Below the pieces are notes generated by a model, which saw nothing but the letters and a program-made list of their open reading frames with translations, was not told the DNA's origin and made no database searches. DNA of 9,850 bases from an uncultured Clostridia bacterium (GTDB taxonomy: Bacteria > Bacillota > Clostridia > Christensenellales > UBA1242). Made by a program: the position numbers and the translations under genes. Below, in pieces: positions 4,569-9,850 of the stretch. The stretch covers positions 1 to 9,850 of the forward strand of contig CANQCE010000030.1 of assembly GCA_947589655.1 (NCBI GenBank). Direction: 5' to 3'. Each line of letters opens with the position of its first letter. The stretch's first letter is position 1.

Positions 4569-6386
4569 TTAATCCAAAATCGCTTTAATGCGCCTTATTC
4601 CACTTGAAGAACTTTCTTCTTTAACAATTTTCAGGTGATGCAAATCACGCGTGTTCACCGCATGAGGACCGCCGCAAATTTCTTTGGAAATGTTGCCAAT
4701 GGAATAAACCTTTACAACCTGCCCATATTTGCTCTCAAAAACGCCAACCGCACCGCTTGCTTTTGCATCTTGAATACTCATTTCTTCGCAAACAACATCA
4801 ACCTCTTGCGAGATTGCATCGTTGACAAACTTTTCAAGAGTTTCAAGTTCTTCTGGCGTCATTTTGTGGTCAAGGTTAAAGTCAATACGCAAACGCTCTG
4901 GAGTGATGTTAGAGCCTTTTTGCATAACTTGTGGTCCAAACATTTTTCGCAAACCTGCCATAATCAAGTGAGTTGCAGTGTGAAGTTTTGCACTCTCGTA
5001 ACTGCTGTCGGCAAGCCCACCCTTAAACACGCCTGCCGATGCTGTTCGGCTTTTTTCTTGGTGTTCTTCAAAAGCCGCTTTAAAGCCTTCTTCGTCAACC
5101 GAATATCCACGCTCTTGCGCCATTTCTTTTGTAAGTTCCAGCGGAAAGCCAAACGTGTCATAAAGCCTGAAAGCCGCTTTGCCAGAAATGACGTTTTCCA
5201 CCACCTCGCCCTTTTGTGCGGCAAAGGCTTTGTGCTTTTCTATGCCAAACAAAACCTTTTCAAACTCTTTGTGCCCTTCTTCCAAAGCCTTAGAAAATTT
5301 TTCGACCTCTTTTGCAAGTTCGTCTTTAACAAATTGTCTGTTTTGTTCAAGGTCGTGATAATCCTTGCCATGATTGTCAATTAACATGTCAATTATATCT
5401 GCAAAATATTTTGTATTGTAATTGATATTTCTTGCACAGTTCACCGCCCTTCGTATCAACCTACGCAAAATATATCCCTGCCCAACATTTGACGGAACCA
5501 CACCGCGAGCATCACCCAAAATGAACATGGTTGTGCGCAAGTGGTCAGTGATAATGCGATAACATTTTTTGGAGGCATCGTTTTCCGAATATTTAACGCC
5601 TGCATTTTCGCCAATAAGGTCAATAACATCTTTAAAAATGCCAACATCATAAATGCTTTTAACGCCGTTAAGAACAACAAGCGCTCTTTCAACGCCCAAG
5701 CCTGTATCAATGTTAGGGTTAGCAAGTGCCACAGCCTTTTCGCCAGCATTTTCAACTTTGTATTGCATGAAAACATCGTTCCAAATTTCCATGTATTTTC
5801 CGCAATCGCAAGCAGGCGAGCAATTTTCGTTGCAACTTGGCTTGCCAGTATCCAAGAACATTTCAGTGTCTGGCCCACATGGCCCAACGCCGCCACCTAA
5901 AGCCCACCAATTATCATCTTTCCCTTGATAGAACACATGCTCAATGCCACATTTTTTCCAAGCGTTATACGCCACTTCATCTTTTGGTGCGGTTTCGTCA
6001 CCCTCAAAAACGGTTGTTGCAAGCCTTTCTTTTGGAATTCCAAGATATTCTTTGCTGGTTAAAAATTCAAACGAAAGGGCAATCATTTCCTCTTTTGGAC
6101 AACTGCCTAAATACCAATTTCCAAGCATTTCAAAAGAGGTCAAATGATAGTCGTCTCCAACGCTGTCTATATCGCTTGTGCGGATGCACCTTTGCACATC
6201 ACAAATCTTGTTTCCTGCAGGATGTTTTGCCCCCAAAAGATAAGGCACAAGCGGATGCATCCCAGCCGTTGTAAAAAGCACAGTTGGGTCATTCTCTGGA
6301 ATAATGGAATAACCTTCAATACGCTTAAAGCCATGTTTTTCAAAAAATTTAAACCATTTTTCTTTAATTTCGGTATCGGTAAACAT
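4569..6386 (-). CDS. alaS: Alanine--tRNA ligase, short form lacking the C-Ala domain
   Basis: Charges tRNA-Ala with alanine and removes mischarged Ser/Gly. The 605 residues hold the class II catalytic core (FTTAGMHPLVPYLLG near 38-52; motif 2 region RCIRTSDID...HLTSFEMLGNWYLG at 66-94; motif 3 GLGVERALVVLNG near 229-241), the tRNA-recognition middle domain, and a full editing domain with its metal-binding HTATH (H469, H473) and CGGPH (C571, H575). It then stops at GIRRIKAILD, where the usual enzyme of about 870 residues continues into the linker and C-Ala domain. Cysteines 185, 189, 193 and 195 form a probable zinc site next to GPCGPDTEMF. This short type, with HPLVPYLLG in place of the more usual NQFKD..LG, resembles enzymes I know from candidate phyla (CPR) and some Bacillota. 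ATG 6386 has AGGAG upstream. The leader is too short for a T-box. No frameshift is seen, so the short length looks genuine. Confidence 0.95.
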   Translation of the reverse strand: MFTDTEIKEKWFKFFEKHGFKRIEGYSIIPENDPTVLFTTAGMHPLVPYLLGAKHPAGNKICDVQRCIRTSDIDSVGDDYHLTSFEMLGNWYLGSCPKEEMIALSFEFLTSKEYLGIPKERLATTVFEGDETAPKDEVAYNAWKKCGIEHVFYQGKDDNWWALGGGVGPCGPDTEMFLDTGKPSCNENCSPACDCGKYMEIWNDVFMQYKVENAGEKAVALANPNIDTGLGVERALVVLNGVKSIYDVGIFKDVIDLIGENAGVKYSENDASKKCYRIITDHLRTTMFILGDARGVVPSNVGQGYILRRLIRRAVNCARNINYNTKYFADIIDMLIDNHGKDYHDLEQNRQFVKDELAKEVEKFSKALEEGHKEFEKVLFGIEKHKAFAAQKGEVVENVISGKAAFRLYDTFGFPLELTKEMAQERGYSVDEEGFKAAFEEHQEKSRTASAGVFKGGLADSSYESAKLHTATHLIMAGLRKMFGPQVMQKGSNITPERLRIDFNLDHKMTPEELETLEKFVNDAISQEVDVVCEEMSIQDAKASGAVGVFESKYGQVVKVYSIGNISKEICGGPHAVNTRDLHHLKIVKEESSSSGIRRIKAILD

Positions 6387-6416
6387 ATTTTTTCTCCTAT
6401 TTCAAGTTCAAGATAG

Positions 6417-6445
6417 AGTATATCAAAAATATTGCTAAAAAACAA
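6417..6445 (-). promoter_or_regulatory. alaS promoter
   Basis: On the - strand TTGTTT (6445-6440) and TATACT (6422-6417) with a 17-base spacer. The start near 6410 gives a leader of about 24 bases including AGGAG (6398-6394). Confidence 0.75.
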
Positions 6446-6463
6446 GCAAAAGCGCGAAAAATA

Positions 6464-6489
6464 ACAAAAAAGAGGGCTGTTCCCCCTCT
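6464..6489 (-). terminator. Terminator of the two-helix membrane protein gene
   Basis: On the - strand AGAGGG (6489-6484) pairs with CCCTCT (6476-6471), followed by TTTTTG. It isolates the 6514-7011 gene from alaS. Confidence 0.85.
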
Positions 6490-6513
6490 AAATTGTATTT
6501 AAAATGTGCCCTT

Positions 6514-7011
6514 TTAGTCTGCCTTCCTCTTTTTGTTTTCTTCTTCAAACTGAGTTATGGCATCAACAATGTGTTCATGGCGCAAGCGGCGCTTAATTTT
6601 TTGATGCCATTTTGGATATTTTTCTTTAACATCATATCTGTCCAAAGTTCCGCTCATGGACCTTACAAGGGCACGCCCTGCCCTGCGATTGTCCACCTGC
6701 TTTGCCACAATATCTGTTGTTTTTGATTTTTGCACGGCATACACACACTGCTTTACACCCCTGTGCTTTTCACGTTTTAAGAAAATGTAAAACAGCAAAA
6801 ATGCAATTAAAAACACCCCCAAAAAACCAACATAATACAGGTTAAAGCCGGAAACAATAATAAAAATTAAGAGAAGTGCCGAAAAAAACAGCAAAGAAAA
6901 CCAAGCATAGCGGAGTTCGTTTTTTGCCGCTTCCACCATGTTTTTGCCTTCAAAGAACATCACATGATATTCCCCTTCCACGTTTTCAATGTTGTTTATG
7001 TTTGCTCTCAC
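6514..7011 (-). CDS. Hypothetical membrane protein with two transmembrane helices, 165 aa
   Basis: Not recognised. The frame is open back to an ATG at 7026, but the promoter (7031-7059) would start transcription near 7024, leaving that ATG out of the message. AGGAG then lies five bases before GTG 7011, so GTG is preferred; the product begins RANINNIENVEGEYHVMFFEG after the initiator. A short soluble N-terminal part (about 35 residues) is followed by two closely spaced hydrophobic helices (roughly 37-56 and 60-83), a hairpin-type membrane insertion. The C-terminal half is very basic and soluble (RRAGRALVRSM, KIKRRLRHEH, ending KKRKAD) and probably cytoplasmic. It is a single-gene unit between its own promoter and terminator. 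Possible roles include a nucleic-acid- or membrane-surface-interacting protein, but nothing in the sequence decides this. Confidence 0.75.
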   Translation of the reverse strand: MRANINNIENVEGEYHVMFFEGKNMVEAAKNELRYAWFSLLFFSALLLIFIIVSGFNLYYVGFLGVFLIAFLLFYIFLKREKHRGVKQCVYAVQKSKTTDIVAKQVDNRRAGRALVRSMSGTLDRYDVKEKYPKWHQKIKRRLRHEHIVDAITQFEEENKKRKAD

Positions 7012-7030
7012 TTTCACTCCTAACATTTAT

Positions 7031-7059
7031 ATATTATCATAACTGTAAAAATTTGTCAA
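7031..7059 (-). promoter_or_regulatory. Strong promoter of the two-helix membrane protein gene
   Basis: On the - strand a perfect TTGACA (7059-7054), a 17-base spacer and TAATAT (7036-7031). The -35 starts only seven bases past the stop of the U32 gene. It fixes the translation start of the downstream gene at GTG 7011. Confidence 0.85.
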
Positions 7060-7065
7060 ACAATT

Positions 7066-8253
7066 TTATCTTCTCAAAATGTCGCCCACTTTCAAAGAAA
7101 GGCTGCATGGCACAACCACCCTCTCTTGAACAACTTTTGCGGCATCAACTTTTTCGCCAACAGAATTTGTTATGCTTTTTATTGTCAATTTTTTTCTGAA
7201 AGTGGCATCATCTGGGCTTAAAATTTGTAACGCATCGCCAACAATAAATTTGTTTCTCATTTCAAGTTCAACCGTTTTTCCGTCTGCGTCACGACTGACA
7301 ACGGCAACAAAATCGCTCTCTTGAACAGGCATGGAATCTTCCAGATATTGCTTTTTCTCGTCTTTATAATAAAAGCCTGTGGTGTAGCGTCTGTGGCTTG
7401 CTTTATTTAATTCTTCTTCCAAAGTTTTTCCCGGTTTTTGTGGAAGTTTGTCCAGCGCTCTACGATAAGCATTTACAACTGTTGCAACATAATAAGCCGA
7501 CTTCATGCGCCCCTCAATTTTAATACTGTCCACGCCAGCATCTTTTAAATCTTGAAGGTGAGAAAGCATATTCAAATCCTTGCTGTTAAAAATGTAACTG
7601 CCTTTTTCATCTTCCTGAACCTCAAGTTCGTCATCACGGCTGACCTCACGCACCATATATTTCCACCTGCACGCCTGCACGCACTCGCCATGATTGCTGT
7701 CACGCCCAGTGAGGTAGTTAGACAGCAAACATCTGCCCGAATATGCCATGCACATTGCGCCATGCACAAAAACCTCAATCTCCACTTTTTTTGGAACATT
7801 TTTGCGAATATTCTTCACTTCTTCAAGCGTAAGTTCGCGTGCCAAAATTAGCCTTTTTGCACCAAGTTGTGCCATAAGGTTGGCGGAATAAGAATTTATC
7901 ACATTTGCCTGCGTGGAAACATGAACAGGCATTTTTGGCGCGTGCTGTTTAACAAACGCAAGCACACCCAAATCTGCCACAATAACCGCATCCACCTTTG
8001 CTTTGCACAAAAATTGCAGATAATCGTCAAGCCCAACAAAGTCCTTATCTTTGGCAATGATGTTCAGCGTAACATAAACTTTCTTTTTCTGTTTGTGTGC
8101 AATTTTAACGGCTTTTTCAATTTCCTCGTCAGAAAAATTTCCTGCAAAAGCACGAAGGCCAAACCTGCCCCCTGCAAGATATACTGCATCTGCACCAAAA
8201 TGCAGTGCGGTCAAAAATTTTTCAAAGTTGCCTGCCGGCGCTAAAAGTTCCAT
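7066..8253 (-). CDS. U32 family peptidase-like protein (TrhP/YegQ-like RNA hydroxylation factor)
   Basis: 395 residues. The N-terminus ELLAPAGNFEKFLTALHFGADAVYL is the hallmark start of the U32 TIM-barrel fold. The family signature EVFVHGAMCMAYSGRCLLS is at about 160-178, and four cysteines (168, 175, 191, 195) could hold an iron-sulfur cluster as shown for relatives. SIKIEGRMKSAYYVATVVNAYRRALD (about 243-268) is also typical, and a small beta domain follows from about 310. Relatives of this size (YegQ/TrhP, B. subtilis YrrN/YrrO) are required for 5-hydroxyuridine formation at tRNA position 34, while others (RlhA) hydroxylate 23S rRNA, so an RNA modification role is likelier than proteolysis. 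The exact subgroup cannot be settled by eye. ATG 8253 follows a strong AAGGAGGG. It lies 35 bases behind the second pnuC with no terminator between, so it is probably co-transcribed. Confidence 0.88.
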   Translation of the reverse strand: MELLAPAGNFEKFLTALHFGADAVYLAGGRFGLRAFAGNFSDEEIEKAVKIAHKQKKKVYVTLNIIAKDKDFVGLDDYLQFLCKAKVDAVIVADLGVLAFVKQHAPKMPVHVSTQANVINSYSANLMAQLGAKRLILARELTLEEVKNIRKNVPKKVEIEVFVHGAMCMAYSGRCLLSNYLTGRDSNHGECVQACRWKYMVREVSRDDELEVQEDEKGSYIFNSKDLNMLSHLQDLKDAGVDSIKIEGRMKSAYYVATVVNAYRRALDKLPQKPGKTLEEELNKASHRRYTTGFYYKDEKKQYLEDSMPVQESDFVAVVSRDADGKTVELEMRNKFIVGDALQILSPDDATFRKKLTIKSITNSVGEKVDAAKVVQERVVVPCSLSLKVGDILRR

Positions 8254-8288
8254 TATTCTCCCTCCTTAACATTTTCTGGCATATTCTG

Positions 8289-8999
8289 TTATGCCATTTG
8301 TTTTGTTTGTGATTTCTTTAATTTTATCCAATTAACAATTCCAAAAATATCCAAAATGGAATAAACTACGTAATTCACAAGTGTTGGTATGTAAATTGCC
8401 CCTCCTCCGTTTTTTATTGTTTTTAAAAACACCATTAACCATAATGCAAGTGTGGTTAAATCCATTAAAAGCCTAAACACAAAGCAAAATTCACTTCGCC
8501 TAACTGACAAATAACAATACATACTTACAAAGAAAACCGCAAAAGTGCTTAAAATAAGGCTGGCGGTGTTAAGGGCTTGAAGAAGAAAATAAAACCCAAC
8601 AGAAGCCCCACCAATGCCAACAAGGGCAAACAGCCATTCTTTCAGTTTAAGAGATTTGTTCAACTGTAGCACATGCGAATTATTCTTTTTTGTCCAAGTG
8701 TAAAAACTGAAAGCATATGCAGGAAAAACAATGCAAATATTAGTTATAATTTCACCATAATATTGGTTATAAAAGCACATTAGGCAATAAAAAACTATTT
8801 GCACAATGCCCACCAAATTGCCAAAAGCCATTCCTTTTGCCAGCAAAAAAGTTGTGGTTATGCCAAGCAGCGAACTTAAAATTATCATCCAGTTCGATTT
8901 AAACACAATGCTTAAAGTAATAATCACAATATAGGCCGCCGCCATAAAGGCAATTTCCCACCATTTTAAATTTTTTAATAGCATTTTTAATTTGTTCAT
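8289..8999 (-). CDS. pnuC: PnuC family transporter (nicotinamide riboside or related vitamin), intact copy
   Basis: 236 residues from ATG 8999. The frame is open to an ATG at 9017, but only 8999 has an SD (GAGGG, close at three bases). Seven or so hydrophobic helices fill the protein, as in PnuC facilitators, which take up nicotinamide riboside, or in relatives thiamine (PnuT) or riboflavin (PnuX), trapped by phosphorylation inside the cell. Family marks seen: KGMAFGNLVGIVQIVFYCL, FYNQYYGEIITN in the middle, VRRSEFCFVF in a late loop and the ending FGIVNWIKLKK. It is a clear paralogue of the gene at 9067-9790, 49 bases further upstream in the transcript. Vitamin specificity cannot be assigned from sequence reading. 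No separate leader structure like that of the first copy is seen. Confidence 0.85.
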   Translation of the reverse strand: MNKLKMLLKNLKWWEIAFMAAAYIVIITLSIVFKSNWMIILSSLLGITTTFLLAKGMAFGNLVGIVQIVFYCLMCFYNQYYGEIITNICIVFPAYAFSFYTWTKKNNSHVLQLNKSLKLKEWLFALVGIGGASVGFYFLLQALNTASLILSTFAVFFVSMYCYLSVRRSEFCFVFRLLMDLTTLALWLMVFLKTIKNGGGAIYIPTLVNYVVYSILDIFGIVNWIKLKKSQTKQMA

Positions 9000-9066
9000 A
9001 TTCCCTCGTTCAAGCATTTCAAAATAAGCAAAAGTATCTTTGTTTTGTGCCGTTCAATTAAGTTGG

Positions 9067-9790
9067 CTACAAATTTCTCAAATTTCTTCTAATAATCGCC
9101 ATACTGTTGTCAGTTTGCACTTTTTTAAGTTTAATCCAATTCACATAGCCAAAAATATTCATCAAAATTTGGATACAATAGGTAATAATTGTGGGCAAAT
9201 AAGCCGCATTTTTTGAAAAAACACATCCCCAAAGCACCAGGCTAATCATATTTGAAATTGTATAAAAAATAAAATTAAATTCACTTCTTCGCACCTGCAT
9301 ATAACTTGCAAACAGTCCTGCCCCTGTAGAGATGCACGAAACCACCAAAAATTCGGTGTTAAAATATTTCAAAAAGAAAATATATCCCCACTGAAAGCAA
9401 CGCTATTATAAAAGCCGCCAACAACATTTCTTGCCAAGAAACTTTGTTCACCTGCACAGCGTTCGAGCCTTTGTCAAAATGCCCCAACCACGAAACAATA
9501 GCCACAATATAAAGCGGCAACGAGATTGCCAGCGTCAAAGTAACTTCGCCGTAAAGATGGTTAAAATAGCTCATAGTGCAATATAAGCAACTGTTCAAAA
9601 ATCCAATAAACTGTCCTAAAATCCAACCTTTTGCCAAAGCAAAAAGGGCTAAAATTATTGTAAAAGAGTTTACAAAAACCAGCACTCCGCTTTTATACAC
9701 AATTCCAACAGCCAAAACAAGCCCTAATGAAACAATCAAAAACAATATTTCATATGGTTTAAGTTTGTATGTATTCAAAAATGTTGCCAC
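9067..9790 (-). pseudogene. pnuC: PnuC family transporter, frameshifted in an A5 run
   Basis: Two frames together make one PnuC protein. The first part (GTG 9790 to stop 9359, 143 aa) has KGWILGQFIGFLNSCLYC, YFNHLYGEV and SWLGH. The second (to 9067) continues NTEFLVVS... and ends FGYVNWIKLKK. Removing one base from the five-A run at 9371-9375 (T5 on the coding strand) joins them as YFLLKYFNTEFL, which aligns exactly with YFLLQALNTASL of the neighbouring paralogue and gives a normal 240-residue protein. It is either an inactivated gene, a phase-variable homopolymer or a sequencing error. GTG 9790 is preceded by GAGG with eight bases between. It is first in a probable operon with the second pnuC and the U32 gene and has a structured leader (9799-9843). 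Confidence 0.8.
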
Positions 9791-9798
9791 GGCTATAT

Positions 9799-9843
9799 CC
9801 TCACAACTGGTTTTGCAGTAAGTGTAAGGTCTGCAAGTCCAAT
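9799..9843 (-). promoter_or_regulatory. Candidate translational riboswitch: pseudoknot over the pnuC Shine-Dalgarno
   Basis: Read on the - strand. Stem UUGCAG (9836-9831) / CUGCAA (9818-9813) closes a 12-base loop. The loop segment CCUUACA (9829-9823) can pair with UGUGAGG (9805-9799), seven pairs with one G-U, which contains the SD GAGG of GTG 9790. Alternatively the hairpin lengthens through AUUGG (9843-9839) / CCAGU (9810-9806), which uses up the linker the pseudoknot needs. The two states would switch SD access. The pnuC context recalls the NAD-II (pnuC motif) riboswitch, which is also an H-type pseudoknot over an SD, but I cannot match its consensus. The 5' part may be cut by the window edge. 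Confidence 0.5.
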
Positions 9844-9850
9844 CCCGGCT

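Noticed and set aside
4635..5384. Long + strand open frame (249 codons) opposite alaS
   Set aside because: It is the antisense shadow of a conserved enzyme gene, with skewed composition rich in F, K and C, no SD and no recognisable domain.
6387..6463. T-box riboswitch in front of alaS
   Set aside because: The promoter at 6417-6445 leaves a leader of about 24 bases, far too short, and no T-box sequence or antiterminator is seen.
7012..7026. ATG 7026 as start of the two-helix membrane protein
   Set aside because: The strong promoter just upstream would initiate near 7024, and the AGGAG that could serve as SD lies after this ATG and before GTG 7011.
9000..9066. A second copy of the pnuC leader pseudoknot before the downstream pnuC
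   Set aside because: No loop complementary to its GAGGG SD is present; only a weak A/T hairpin is seen.
9359..9376. Programmed ribosomal frameshifting in pnuC
   Set aside because: The needed shift is +1, and no recognised +1 signal (SD-like stimulator, rare-codon or stop-codon slip site as in prfB) or downstream structure was seen. An indel in a homopolymer is simpler.

Overview
The window reads as chromosomal DNA of a low-to-moderate GC Bacillota-type bacterium, probably an uncultured clostridial lineage. This is inferred from strong GGAGG-type ribosome binding sites, canonical TTGACA/TATAAT-like promoters with 17-base spacers, U-tract terminators, CCA-encoding tRNA genes and the gene families present. 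The species cannot be named from the sequence.

Left part, bases 1-1470, + strand: the 3' part of a class II tRNA, probably tRNA-Leu(UAA); a structured repeat tract; a small gene of unknown function (433-807) with its own promoter and terminator; and a complete tRNA-Gly(GCC) at 902-976. Behind tRNA-Gly lie two more degenerate copies of the tRNA 3' end, each carrying the same terminator. Between the copies are hairpin modules that share a TTAAC / GTTGACGGC-loop-GCC layout. A related module follows the tRNA-Leu. The first hairpin of each tract imitates the variable-loop/T-arm sequence of its own neighbouring tRNA. A second small repeat, with a conserved frame and a covarying stem, occurs inside both tracts.

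Right part, bases 1490-9850, all genes on the - strand, in order of transcription: two tandem PnuC-family vitamin/nucleoside transporters (the first broken by a one-base frameshift in a five-A run), a U32-family peptidase-like tRNA/rRNA hydroxylation protein, a two-helix membrane protein of unknown function, a short alanyl-tRNA synthetase without the C-terminal C-Ala domain, a membrane-anchored DUF4097-like beta-repeat protein, and RmuC. The pnuC-pnuC-U32 genes look like one operon. The other four have their own promoters, and two are separated from the next gene by clear terminators.

The most interesting regulatory signal is at the right edge, just upstream of the first pnuC. The RNA can form a hairpin whose loop is complementary over seven pairs to the Shine-Dalgarno region. 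This pseudoknot competes with a longer hairpin that would leave the Shine-Dalgarno free, which is the architecture expected of a translational riboswitch. The most unusual DNA structure is the array of tRNA-tail repeats on the left.
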